A stretch of 64,000 nt of DNA from Patiria miniata (Eukaryota > Echinodermata > Asteroidea > Valvatida > Asterinidae), in contig NW_024037056.1 of assembly GCF_015706575.1 (NCBI RefSeq), positions 12,227,176 through 12,291,175 of the forward strand. The letters run 5' to 3'. Shown in pieces: positions 61,601 through 64,000 of the stretch. The notes beneath the pieces are model-generated. The model searched no databases. It was not told the DNA's origin and worked only from the letters and a program-made list of their open reading frames with translations. Within the stretch, counting starts at the first letter, position 1; the number at the start of each line of letters is the position of its first letter. A program made the position numbers and the translations under genes.

Positions 61601-63823
61601 TGATACATATTAAAATATTAACACATTAACTTTTTTTTGGAAATAAAACTCTATATTTCACTCAGATTTAAAACTCTGTAGCCATGGAGCGCGTACTTTA
61701 TGAAATCTGTAGAGAATGTATAAGGAAATATTGGCTTTTTTTTTTAAATGAAGGAAATCATAAGACAAATGCCTTGGTACAATCTGTCTTGAATAAGAGT
61801 ATAATTTATGTTTACCCACCTTCTAGAGTCTCATGTTATTAACCCTAACTCCCTAGGCCTTTTTGTTAGGATGTAGCCTCAATCCTGCAAAACCCTCCAA
61901 TTGGCCTCATGGAAAAATAGCATAGCCTCAATCCTGCAAATTCCTCCGTTATTTCTTGAATATGGTCCATGGAGGGTTAACCACTGCCTGAATCCTGCAA
62001 AATCCAGTGGCAGTGACTGTCAATATGTTGAGGCTTGGCCAGTGACATCCTGGAGCAGTACGGAGGATTTCAAGCATAATCCAGGCCTATATTTGCGCAT
62101 GGCTGAGCATAAACAATACAAGGTCAGGCCCAAGACCTTGACACAGTGCATCCTATGAAATCAGTAACGCACTTTTGCCATGTAACCTCAATCCTCCAAA
62201 TTCCTCCACATTGGCAAAGAGGATTTTGAAGGATTCAGGGCGGTTAGGGTTAAGCTTATTGCACAACATCTGCCCTACACCTTACCCTCACTGCTGAAAT
62301 AGAGCACATGTTTAACAAGTGACTGGCCAAAGACAGTTGTGCTTACAACATCTTTTATTGACTCGACAGGACCAATTGGATGAGGTTGAGAAACGCAAGA
62401 TGCTGTTCCTCCAGAATCGTCTCAAGAAGCAGGAGGAGGAGAAAGCCAAGAGAGCATCCCGGGAGGCCGACATGGAGAAGAAGAGAGAACAGAACAGGTG
62501 GGACCATACTCAAGAAAGTTATTACTTAATACATGTAGATATTAGATTGGCTGCTCAACTCTAGGAAATATGAGCAACTCACAATGCAGGGAAAGTGCCA
62601 TTGACAGTTTGCCATCAAGCGTTGGCCTCAAAAGAGGACCCTTTCCAACTTCTCTGTTGAATTCCTACATCAGTACCCGATTTCATGAAACTTACGATGC
62701 ATCACAGCACTGCGACGCGTCGTATCCCTACAATGCGTCGCAGCTGCGATGCATCCTGCTATCCATTTCACAAAACACGTAACTGCGACACGTCGTAGGT
62801 GTATTTATAGCGCAACTCGGTGACTGTTTTATGTATTTATTCAGCATACAGTAAATAGTTGTCTGATATTCAACAAAGAGTCGTCGGATCTCCTCTCGAA
62901 ATTTTTTAAAACGTAACACAAAATGGCGTACGTGTGATGCAATTTTAATGGAAAACAAGCTCTCAGTGGACTGTATAGCTACTTTGAAATTTCAACTGCA
63001 ATATTCCAAGCTAATTCATAATTATTCAATGCATTTTCTATTCACAACTTTACACACATTGTCTCGGTATTATAGTCTCGTTTATGTACTTTTACGGCAT
63101 AAAAATTGCTAAGAATCGTGGATCAACTTTATAAAACTTGTGAATTGATTATGTTGGGCTGGTTTATGTTAAGTCTTGAATGCGTCAAGACACTGCAAAC
63201 CAGGTCTTCAATTCCAGAGAGTTTGTGGTGGTTAGGACTACAAATTAATTGAAATTAGTTTCTCGCTTTGACACTTATTTTTCTATTGATCAGGCGGAAA
63301 CAAGAAGAACTGGAAGCCAAGAAAGCCGAGGAGAAAGCGCGGAGGGAACAGATCAGGCTGGACTACCAGAGACGCAAACAGCAAGACCAACAGGTACCAG
63401 ACCTTTTTAATGAAGCTTTTTACTCCAAGCTTAGAACTAGTCACAAGTCGTGAACTTTTCTTCAATTTCACGGATTCTTGCAAATTTCACGAATTTCACC
63501 CATTCTTGGCCACGACAGCGGATTGTTTATCCAGAGGTGAAATTGCTAAGTCTTGACTTGTGCACGCACATTTTTAAAATGAATGTGACTTATAGTATTG
63601 GTTGCTATGCACTCACACGATTCTACCACATGATTGGTTCAGGTCATAATATTTAAATGATATTCATTGTTATTCAAATTACACCAGGAGAGTGAACCAC
63701 CCCCAACGAGGCGGGCCAAGTCGACCAAGCCCCGCCCCAAATCCTGCATAGTGGAGGACCAAACGGATTTCGGCCGGCCCGCGGCAAGCCGCTACGGCTC
63801 GGATCGGGACCTGGACAATTACA
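26081..63823 (+). CDS. CAMSAP: CAMSAP/Patronin gene, 13 exons seen, 3' end missing
   Basis: This is a calmodulin-regulated spectrin-associated protein (Patronin). It is a cytoplasmic protein that recognises and stabilises microtubule minus ends and links them to spectrin and calmodulin in vertebrate homologues. The visible product is 1,788 residues. It consists of a 45-residue Ser-rich leader, a CAMSAP-type calponin-homology region (about 46-354), a long disordered centre, a first coiled coil (about 1,165-1,214), a second (about 1,365-1,395), a third charged coiled coil (about 1,660-1,743) and a basic linker. All splice phases agree across 13 exons. The C-terminal CKK domain, the minus-end binding module, must be encoded to the right of the window. 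A single deuterostome-type gene is likely rather than vertebrate CAMSAP1, 2 or 3. Recognition rests on clear family motifs such as LVFWVNKV, ANVSID and GKAAFLQV. Confidence 0.95.
26252..26555. repeat. Degenerate minisatellite of TGTTGGATTCAGCAGG-like motifs
   Basis: This lies just inside intron 1. About eight variants of TCCTGTTGGA(T/C)TC..GTTGGATTGAGCAGGAAACT occur in + orientation. One inverted copy (CAATCCAACAGGATCC) stands at the left end and can pair with the others. Units are irregularly spaced (roughly 30-75 bp). There is no coding function; the open frames on both strands are a by-product. Confidence 0.7.
26719..27116. mobile_element. TTAA-flanked MITE, family T2, copy 1
   Basis: The element starts CCCTAGGCATTTTTGCTAGG and ends GGTTAGGG. 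It is flanked by TTAA at 26,715-26,718 and 27,117-27,120. The interior carries repeated CCTCAATCCTGCAAAATCCTCC motifs and a conserved central block (AATATGTTGAGGCAGAGCC, GCTGAGCATAAACAACAC, CCCAAGACCTTGACA). Other copies are at 27,441, 36,596, 40,550, 47,357, 56,000 and 61,843. There is no transposase. It is probably a non-autonomous piggyBac-like family, by target site and termini. Confidence 0.75.
27441..27778. mobile_element. MITE family T2, diverged copy
   Basis: The left end reads CCTAACCCCTAGGCCCTTTTTG and the right end GGACGGTTAGGG. The interior is an irregular expansion of CCTCAATCCTCCAAAATCC motifs and lacks the central block of the intact copies. TTAA flanks are no longer present. 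Confidence 0.6.
27866..28053. mobile_element. Possible Tc1/pogo-like terminal remnant
   Basis: Repeated AAGTCAAA/AACTCAAA motifs occur on the left. On the right, TTTGACTTAGCGAGATTTCACTG is followed by TA. This resembles the ends of pogo/Tigger-type MITEs. The left end is not clear, so the element boundary is tentative. Confidence 0.35.
28229..28590 (+). mobile_element. tRNA-headed SINE, family B, with two B-box heads
   Basis: There are two tRNA-like segments with B boxes (GGGTTCGAATCTC at about 28,268 and GGGTTCGAACCC at about 28,372). They are followed by the family B body: GTGTTCTTGGGCAAGACACTT, CTCTCTCCACCCAGGAG, AATGGGTACC, AGACCAGATTGCGCTGATC and CTGATGAACAGGGGTAA. Related copies lie at 37,091, 41,045, 49,470-50,150 and 55,262. 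The doubled head suggests two nested or fused insertions. Confidence 0.75.
28640..29112. other. Intron 1 noncoding segment
   Basis: No gene is recognised. A 63-codon frame at 28,849-29,040 (+) has no known similarity and no splice context. Confidence 0.4.
29117..29630. mobile_element. TTAA-flanked MITE, family T3, 25-bp terminal repeats
   Basis: The left end AGGGAATATACAACATTTGC and the right end GCAAATGATGTATATTCCCT form an inverted repeat with one mismatch. They are flanked by TTAA at 29,113-29,116 and 29,631-29,634. Inside there is a perfect palindrome at 29,275-29,308, and a second inverted pair (GACTGGTTCCCTGAC / GTCAGGGAGCCAG). The 514-bp element has no transposase; the TTAA target is piggyBac-like. 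Confidence 0.75.
29885..30075 (-). mobile_element. SINE family A, copy 2 (antisense)
   Basis: Read on the minus strand it shows GGGGAGTCAGG, the A-box-like GGCGTAGCGGT, a B box (GGTTCGATTCCC), GGGTTTTCAATCCC, CCTCCCACCTCTAAAACTG and CTTCTCAATGTC. It is diverged from the other copies and lacks a clear A tail. Confidence 0.75.
30076..34776. other. AT-rich intron 1 sequence rich in ACATGTAC palindromes
   Basis: No exon or RNA gene is recognised. The stretch is studded with the self-complementary ACATGT/GTACATGTAC motif (dense near 30,430-30,475, 31,115-31,135, 33,555-33,635, 33,830-33,960 and 34,120-34,190) and with TACCGGTA. It also has poly-T (31,514-31,532) and G tracts. Short open frames here are low-complexity readings of these motifs. 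Confidence 0.6.
34777..35008. mobile_element. Fold-back MITE with AATTTCATAGA ends
   Basis: The left arm (GCCCAATTTCATAGAGCTGC ... GTTACCGGCCAAAACTCCATG) pairs with the right arm (CATGGAGTTTTGGCCGGTAAC ... TTTCTATGAAATTGGCCCC). The arms are about 95 bp with some mismatches around a ~40-bp centre. It has no coding capacity. The superfamily is not determined. Confidence 0.75.
35694..35951. repeat. Local two-copy repeat inside the duplication
   Basis: CCCCAAGGAACAGAAGGGAA, followed by CCGTTGCTGAAGTTTCAAAA and AGAGGGC...TTTCAAGTAGGGCACTAT or CTTCAAGTAGGGCACTAT, occurs twice about 175 bp apart. The second duplication copy has the same arrangement at about 39,662-39,916. Confidence 0.75.
35984..36293. 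mobile_element. Inverted-repeat MITE with GGCCAAGTTC ends
   Basis: The left end GGCCAAGTTCAGGCAAGGAC and the right end GTCCTTACGCGAACTTGGCC are imperfect inverted repeats that extend about 40 bp. TAT flanks both sides. The interior contains several GTCGACTA motifs. It is 310 bp with no transposase, and also occurs in copy 2 (about 39,949-40,254). Confidence 0.65.
36596..36885 (-). mobile_element. MITE family T2, truncated antisense copy
   Basis: In antisense it shows GGAGGATTTTGCAGGATTCAG, CTCAGCCGTGCATAAATTTA, TGTCAAGGTCTTGGGCC and GGATTGAGGTTACATGGC. The terminal TTAA and CCCTA ends are missing. A matching copy lies at about 40,550-40,840 in the second duplication copy. Confidence 0.7.
37091..37373 (+). 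mobile_element. tRNA-headed SINE, family B
   Basis: A B box (GGGGTTCGATTCCAGCC) is followed by GTGTCCTTGGGCAAGCCACTT, CTCTCTCCACCCAGGAGTA, GCGATGGACTGGCATCCCATC, CCATGCCAAGGAAACGGAG and GATGGGCCATATTGGCTCGT. This is the longest example of the family B tail in the window. The copy at 41,045-41,326 in the second duplication unit is the same insertion. Confidence 0.75.
38209..38420. repeat. (ACATGT)n self-complementary microsatellite
   Basis: Dense runs of GTACATGTACATGTAC with interspersed TACCGGTA, CAGTACATG and GTATGTACATG variants. The hexamer is its own reverse complement, so the tract can fold on itself on either strand. The matching tract is at 42,158-42,370. Confidence 0.9.
39304..43255. 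repeat. ~4-kb tandem segmental duplication, copy 2
   Basis: This is collinear with 35,335-39,303 over its whole length. Reading both copies side by side I found about 26 one- or two-base indels but only one substitution (CCTTCATTTG to CCTTCTTTTG). Most indels are losses in copy 2, concentrated in its first 1.5 kb. This pattern fits residual long-read consensus error or a false duplication better than sequence evolution. It contains no exon. Confidence 0.93.
43271..43757. mobile_element. Large near-perfect hairpin element (family T4), TTAA-flanked
   Basis: The left arm begins AGAGGTTGTGGAATGCTCGA and the right arm ends in its complement. The arms are about 230 bp and nearly identical (GAGTCCTGTTTATTACGTCACG / CGTGACGTAATAAACAGGACTC pairs at the centre), separated by about 25-30 bp. 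TTAA stands at 43,267-43,270 and 43,758-43,761. It has no coding function. If transcribed it would form a very long dsRNA stem. It lies only about 15 bp from the right end of the 4-kb duplication. Confidence 0.85.
43762..44215. other. Intron 1 noncoding segment
   Basis: No gene or known repeat is recognised. The segment contains T-rich and GCTTGCTT tracts. Confidence 0.4.
44216..44370 (+). repeat. Unclassified interspersed repeat, copy 1
   Basis: The segment GGGCTCCGTGCACAAGTACC ... GGCCAGAAAAGGAGAGTTGG ... ATGATCCAAAGTTATTGGGG ... GATTAGTCTGGCAGACCATC recurs inverted at 50,825-50,970. It is about 150 bp and the ends are not defined. Similarity also extends to GTGCACGGAGCCCA near 44,554. Confidence 0.65.
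44780..45147. mobile_element. PIF/Harbinger-like MITE with 34-bp terminal repeats
   Basis: The left end is GGCC, an A tract, then GTCTCCGGTTTCTGGTATG. It is repeated as a perfect or near-perfect inverted copy at 45,114-45,147. TTA flanks both sides, which matches the 3-bp TWA target duplications of PIF/Harbinger elements. The interior is A/T-rich with GC islands (GCGCGCGCGTCGCC) and no transposase. Confidence 0.7.
45148..47356. other. Intron 1 noncoding segment
   Basis: No exon, RNA gene or clear transposon is recognised. A 114-codon frame at 45,573-45,917 shows no family similarity and has no acceptor or donor consistent with CAMSAP. Short inverted motifs occur near 46,300-46,380 (TCAAATGAAATG / CATTTGAG). 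Confidence 0.45.
47357..47737. mobile_element. MITE family T2, copy with eroded ends
   Basis: TTTTTGCTAGGACGTAACCTC, AATCCTGCAAAATCCTC, AATATGTTGAGGCAGAGCC, AGCATAAGCAACACAAGG and CCAAGACCTTGACA match the intact T2 copies in order. The ends (CCTTGGTATTTTTGC, GGTAGGTTTGGGTTG) have lost the TTAA/CCCTA signature. Confidence 0.7.
47738..48404. other. Intron 1 noncoding segment with short repeats
   Basis: ACATGTACAATACTGCGTGA is duplicated at about 47,779-47,820. A short inverted pair GAATATTCGGATATTGGATCATCC / TCGAATATCCGAATA lies near 48,280-48,325. No gene is seen. Confidence 0.5.
48405..48770. mobile_element. MITE family T1, diverged copy
   Basis: It shares the C tract, CAGATCTCGACCATCGAGTG, CATGAACATACCCAAGAAAT, CAAAGGGTTTTGGAATTATGG and TGCTCTGTGTACAC with 22,854-23,293. 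The terminal CCCTAA/TTAA signature is not preserved. Confidence 0.7.
48780..49050 (+). mobile_element. SINE family A, copy 3
   Basis: CAGTTTGGCGTAGCGGTAC, the B box GGGTTCGAATCCC, CTGGGCCAATATGTGG, TTTTCCTCCCACCTCTAAAA and CTTCTTCTCATTGTCTTC are all present. The copy ends with an (AAAAT)n tail at about 49,016-49,045. It is the best-preserved + strand copy and sits 120 bp upstream of CAMSAP exon 2. Confidence 0.85.
49170..49268 (+). CDS. CAMSAP: CAMSAP exon 2 (residues 46-78)
   Basis: Acceptor CTGATGCAG|GCC and donor GAG|GTCAGT, both phase 0. The exon encodes 33 residues starting AKLCASIRWLVSKAY and ending FFKDKE. These align with the N-terminal CAMSAP segment AKIAANLQWICAKAY...DPFY. Confidence 0.93.
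49470..50150 (+). repeat. Tandem array of four SINE family B bodies (~160-167 bp units)
   Basis: GTTCTTGRGCAAGACAC followed by CTCTCTSCACCCAGGAGTAT, ATGGGTACTGGTTAGGG, AGAGACCAGATTG, CTGCAGAAAACTGG and GCCTGATGAACAGGGGTAA recurs four times, starting near 49,523, 49,682, 49,842 and 50,009. Only the first unit has a possible head. The SINE body itself has become a small satellite inside intron 2. Confidence 0.85.
50190..50405 (+). CDS. CAMSAP: CAMSAP exon 3 (residues 79-150)
   Basis: A long poly-T tract ends TTTTTCTAG|GGC; the donor is CTG|GTACGG, phase 0 at both ends. It encodes GEDHLRPAVIYQLSSGELY ... LSRRGIYVVDD ... PVTEAVL. This matches the family segment around IQALSRKGIYVMESDDTPVTE. It is markedly GC-rich relative to the flanking introns. 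Confidence 0.95.
50406..51714. other. Intron 3, first part
   Basis: A-rich simple sequence at 50,436-50,580. An inverted copy of the repeat seen at 44,216-44,370 occupies about 50,825-50,970. Otherwise AT-rich sequence without recognisable features. Confidence 0.6.
50825..50970 (-). repeat. Unclassified interspersed repeat, copy 2 (antisense)
   Basis: GATGGTCTCCCAGACTAATC, CCCCAATAACTTTGGATCAT, CTCTCCTTTTCTGGCC and GGGTACTTGTGCACGGAGCC are the reverse complement of the copy at 44,216-44,370, with a few differences. Confidence 0.65.
51715..51958. repeat. C-rich CCCCATCCCCCAC simple repeat in intron 3
   Basis: About 240 bp of CCCCATCCC / CCCCACC / CCCCTACC variants with almost no G on the + strand. 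The minus strand has dense runs of three to five G, so it could form G-quadruplexes, and the + strand i-motifs. Long open frames on both strands here are compositional. Confidence 0.9.
52217..52600. repeat. ACATGTAC-rich tract in intron 3
   Basis: Repeated TGTACATGTACATGTG and GTACATGTACATGTACAC variants, interrupted by AT-rich sequence. Same self-complementary hexamer family as in intron 1. Confidence 0.7.
52835..53285. repeat. GTCACATTGTCACA-like minisatellite, split by a SINE
   Basis: Irregular repeats of GTCACATTGTCAC, ACACTGTCACA and CACATCGACACA occupy 52,835-52,991 and resume at about 53,240-53,285 (CATCACATTGTAACCTTGTCACATC). The intervening segment is a SINE, so the minisatellite is older than the insertion. 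Confidence 0.75.
52992..53239 (-). mobile_element. SINE family A, copy 4, full length (antisense)
   Basis: On the minus strand it runs GGGGAGTCAGGTTGGCGTAG, B box GGGTTCGAATCCTG, GGGTTTTCAGTCCCTGCC, CTTTTCCTCCCACCTC, TTCTTCTCATTGTCTTCTC, CCATGGGAGACCAGTGGATT, ending in an A tail (T run at 52,992-53,004). About 248 bp. It is the most complete copy and defines both ends of the family. Confidence 0.88.
53332..53417 (+). CDS. CAMSAP: CAMSAP exon 4 (residues 151-179, split codon)
   Basis: Acceptor AATCACAG|AAT, donor GTCAG|GTAAAA, phase 0 in and phase 2 out. Encodes NAHLAVMDSIMTAYTGEVV then SIEKIVQAVR, matching the vertebrate AHMAMVDALMMAYTVEMISIEKVV segment. Confidence 0.95.
53495..53681. mobile_element. 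Tc1/mariner (pogo-like) MITE with TA flanks
   Basis: The ends CAGTCGAGTCTCGTTATAAC and GTACCAACGAGAGTGGACTG form an imperfect ~24-bp inverted repeat. TA flanks both sides (53,493-53,494 and 53,682-53,683). An internal AGAATTTTGTATTAA motif occurs twice. 187 bp, no transposase. Confidence 0.65.
54102..54261 (+). CDS. CAMSAP: CAMSAP exon 5 (residues 179-232)
   Basis: Acceptor CGTATTTCTAG|ACG; the first base completes an Arg codon. Donor CAGAAG|GTACAT, phase 0. Encodes RIATFNASSELPFDLENAL then VFWVNKV, a family hallmark (vertebrate LPYDLEDAMVFWINKV), followed by a Gln- and Arg-rich stretch ending SQAQK. Confidence 0.95.
54331..54512 (-). mobile_element. SINE family A, copy 5, 5'-truncated (antisense)
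   Basis: It includes CCAAGGATTCCTCAAAAGCG and CGCAAGCCT in antisense, matching the 3' part of copy 1, then GAAGACAATGAGAAGAAACC and CAGTTTTAGAGGTGGGAGGA. It stops before the A/B boxes near GGCCCAGGG. It lies 62 bp upstream of exon 6. Confidence 0.75.
54575..54716 (+). CDS. CAMSAP: CAMSAP exon 6 (residues 233-280, split codon)
   Basis: Acceptor CTGCTCCCAG|GTA, donor GGACG|GTAAAT, phase 1 out. Encodes KELPCVPVIKNV, SDGRSLCLLIHHYCP and LFSLD, the start of the CAMSAP-type calponin-homology domain (vertebrate DGAALLAVIHYYCPEQMKLDD). Confidence 0.95.
54717..55724. other. Intron 6
   Basis: Nothing is recognised at 54,717-55,261. A family B SINE with an (ATT)n tail occupies 55,262-55,608. The intron ends in a pyrimidine-rich tract and TTTTTGTCAG. 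Confidence 0.6.
55262..55608 (+). mobile_element. tRNA-headed SINE, family B, with (ATT)n tail
   Basis: A head with GTGGCCTCGTGGTCTGGAGC and B box GGGTTCGAGTCCAGCC is followed by AAGGCATTTTGTCACTCG, CTTCTCTCCACCCAGGAGTA, GGTACCTGTGAGGGCAGAGA and GGCGCTCCATAAGTCCAGTA. It terminates in about ten ATT repeats. The A-box-like head is better preserved here than in the other family B copies. Confidence 0.8.
55725..55949 (+). CDS. CAMSAP: CAMSAP exon 7 (residues 280-354, calponin-homology core)
   Basis: Acceptor TTTTGTCAG|ACG completes the Asp codon; donor CCAAG|GTACAG, phase 1 out. Encodes MSFADSVNNLQQVENF, HHFTFEDLLYSPEVL, VNILALIAELFYWFEVAKPP. This matches the C-terminal half of the CAMSAP CH domain (vertebrate LTLEDMLYAPLVLKPNVMVFIAELFWWFE). 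Confidence 0.97.
56000..56225 (-). mobile_element. MITE family T2 fragment in intron 7 (antisense)
   Basis: GGATTTGGGCGGATTTAGG, TTGTTTATGTTCAGCCATGC, AACATCCGCACTGC and CTGCCTCAATG match the central block of T2 in reverse orientation, with a large internal change. Ends are eroded. Confidence 0.55.
56452..56626 (+). CDS. CAMSAP: CAMSAP exon 8 (residues 355-412)
   Basis: Acceptor GTTGATTCAG|GAC (the split codon forms Gly), donor TCCTCA|GTAAGT, phase 2 out. Encodes KVPATPDGKSRVQQLPPLP then ISSATKKSFHGDA, matching the conserved PPVPISNATKRSF motif just after the CH domain. An upstream acceptor in the same intron (CACACAG at about 56,337) would break the frame of the family motif. Confidence 0.93.
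56627..57019. other. Intron 8
   Basis: T-rich intron. TCTATTTCTATGTTTTTG and AGAATTTTT motifs recur before the acceptor. No embedded gene or repeat is recognised. Confidence 0.6.
57020..57187 (+). CDS. CAMSAP: CAMSAP exon 9 (residues 412-468, split codons)
   Basis: Acceptor GCGATTCAG|GAG completes a Gln codon; donor GGGAAAG|GTATGT, phase 2 out. Encodes an Arg-rich segment including RRASSLENIEARQSFLAWQ, comparable to the SLTRVDGQ...AWPEK region of vertebrate CAMSAPs. The frame stays open past the donor through the intron 9 minisatellite to a stop at 57,684-57,686. Confidence 0.92.
57256..57640. repeat. 11/12-bp minisatellite (CACAAGTCCATC / CACAAGTCCAGT) in intron 9
   Basis: About thirty copies of CAAGTCC with alternating ATCA and AGTCA linkers fill the middle of intron 9. 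Because units of 11 and 12 bp mix and contain no stop codon, two frames read through almost the whole tract (giving Ser, Gln, His, Lys, Val repeats). It is intronic by the clean donor at 57,188 and acceptor at 57,901. Confidence 0.9.
57902..61496 (+). CDS. CAMSAP: CAMSAP exon 10, 3.6-kb central exon (residues 469-1,667)
   Basis: Acceptor CAATTTGCAG|ATC completes an Arg codon; donor GAAACG|GTGAGT, phase 0 out. It is a single open exon of about 1,198 codons. In order it carries LLANVSIDSN (family LLSNVSIE), PAVVKPLKEKSR...GEGRR (family PAVLKPAKEK...GEGR), and a long Ser/Pro/His-rich disordered region. The first coiled coil follows with LVQIRARLEEKRRL and GKAAFLQVLANQKRG (about 59,990-60,136), equivalent to the vertebrate CAMSAP CC1 region implicated in spectrin and calmodulin contacts. 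A Pro-rich tandem repeat lies at about 60,380-60,474. The second coiled coil, SLEKLNANLSQLQSEIQRL, is at about 60,590-60,680. An acidic patch (GEGDDDDDNSSEDE) precedes the end. One large central exon is also usual in vertebrate CAMSAP genes. Confidence 0.97.
60380..60474 (+). repeat. Coding 18-bp tandem repeat (APSHTP / APSQPP)
   Basis: GCCCCAAGCCACACTCCR is repeated about five times inside exon 10, encoding APSHTP three times then APSQPP twice. It lies in a disordered linker between the first and second coiled coils and is likely to vary in copy number between alleles. Confidence 0.9.
61843..62249. mobile_element. TTAA-flanked MITE, family T2, intact copy in intron 10
   Basis: The ends CCCTAACTCCCTAGGCC and CAGGGCGGTTAGGG are imperfect inverted repeats. 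TTAA stands at 61,839-61,842 and 62,250-62,253. The interior matches 26,719-27,116 throughout (AATATGTTGAGGC, GGCTGAGCATAAACAA, CCCAAGACCTTGACACAGTG). 407 bp, no coding capacity. Confidence 0.78.
62370..62497 (+). CDS. CAMSAP: CAMSAP exon 11 (residues 1,668-1,710, third coiled coil)
   Basis: Acceptor CTCGACAG|GAC, donor GAACAG|GTGGGA, phase 2 out. Encodes DQLDEVEKRKMLFLQNRLKK then a Glu/Lys/Arg-rich helix. It continues from GFVIAAET of exon 10, aligning with the vertebrate GFFFKDEQ...AELAKKRAAFLLKQQ coiled coil. Confidence 0.95.
62498..63293. other. Intron 11
   Basis: AT-rich. A GCGTCGCAGCTGCGATGCATC-like palindromic cluster (TGCGACGCGTCGTA, GCGTCGCAGCTGCGATGC, GCGACACGTCGTAG) sits at about 62,705-62,800 and may be one end of an unrecognised element. 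Otherwise nothing is seen. Confidence 0.5.
63294..63393 (+). CDS. CAMSAP: CAMSAP exon 12 (residues 1,710-1,743)
   Basis: Acceptor TATTGATCAG|GCG completes an Arg codon, donor CAACAG|GTACCA, phase 0 out. Encodes RRKQEELEAKKAEEKARREQ then IRLDYQRRKQQDQQ, matching the vertebrate EEEKARRELIKQEYLRRKQQQ end of the third coiled coil. Confidence 0.96.
63688..63823 (+). CDS. CAMSAP: CAMSAP exon 13 (residues 1,744-1,788, basic linker)
   Basis: Acceptor TTACACCAG|GAG, donor AATTACA|GTAAGT, phase 1 out. Encodes ESEPPPTRRAKSTKPRPKS then CIVEDQTDFGRPAASRYGSD. KPRPKS is the conserved linker motif (vertebrate KKPRPKSVHRE) before the CKK domain. The CKK exons must lie to the right of position 64,000. Confidence 0.93.
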
Positions 63824-64000
63824 GTAAGTAGTGGCATTTGGGGTTATTGAAGGTCAAACAAAAGGTGGTTGACCTCTAGGCAAGCATTGAAGGTCAAAGG
63901 TTAAAGGTCATGATTCACATGGGTCTTAGGGGTGCACACAATCAAATAAATTCCCATAGACATAATTCCCATACTTCAAAATTCTTTTAAAAATACTCGT
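63824..64000. other. Intron 13, start only
   Basis: Begins with the donor GTAAGT. It shows GAAGGTCAAACAAAAGGTGG and repeated AAGGTCAA motifs; nothing else is recognised before the window edge. Confidence 0.7.

Overview
The window is eukaryotic and comes from an animal genome. It contains one recognisable protein gene, the 5' and central part of a CAMSAP/Patronin gene (microtubule minus-end binding protein). The gene is split into at least 13 exons on the + strand with canonical GT-AG introns. Everything else is satellite DNA, SINEs, short non-autonomous DNA transposons, microsatellites and intronic sequence. The repeat content (tRNA-headed SINEs, very dense self-complementary ACATGT tracts, many short inverted-repeat elements) and the pre-vertebrate look of CAMSAP suggest a marine invertebrate. 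An echinoderm or other invertebrate deuterostome is my best guess, but the species is not established from the sequence.

Layout. 1-12,826: satellite array A, about 58.5 head-to-tail units of 219 bp, visually identical over the first ~5.8 kb and carrying a few diagnostic variants toward the right. 12,827-21,885: satellite array B, a diverged 218-bp relative (about 41-42 units) with multi-unit higher-order duplications. 21,886-26,080: noncoding flank with a tRNA-derived SINE, a TTAA-flanked MITE and two small tandem duplications. 26,081-63,823: CAMSAP. Exon 1 encodes 45 residues and is followed by a ~23-kb intron 1. That intron holds a nearly perfect ~4-kb tandem duplication (35,335-43,255), a ~487-bp hairpin element, several TTAA-flanked MITEs and two SINE families. 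Exons 2-9 (49,170-57,187) encode the N-terminal calponin-homology region. Exon 10 (57,902-61,496) is one 3.6-kb exon encoding the long disordered centre plus the first coiled coils. Exons 11-13 encode the third, charged coiled coil and the basic linker. The C-terminal CKK domain lies beyond the right edge.

The splice phases of all 13 exons are mutually consistent (5,365 coding bases, 1,788 codons plus one base), which supports the gene model strongly. The most notable non-genic signals are four. The first is the satellite's transition from homogenised to diverged sequence, with 3-unit and 7-unit periodicity. The second is a set of four different short element families that all sit between TTAA sites. 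The third is a 4-kb tandem duplication whose copies differ almost only by one-base indels, which looks like a sequencing or assembly signature. The fourth is a tandemly amplified SINE body in intron 2. I found no clearly novel protein system; no operon, CRISPR array or viral genome is visible.
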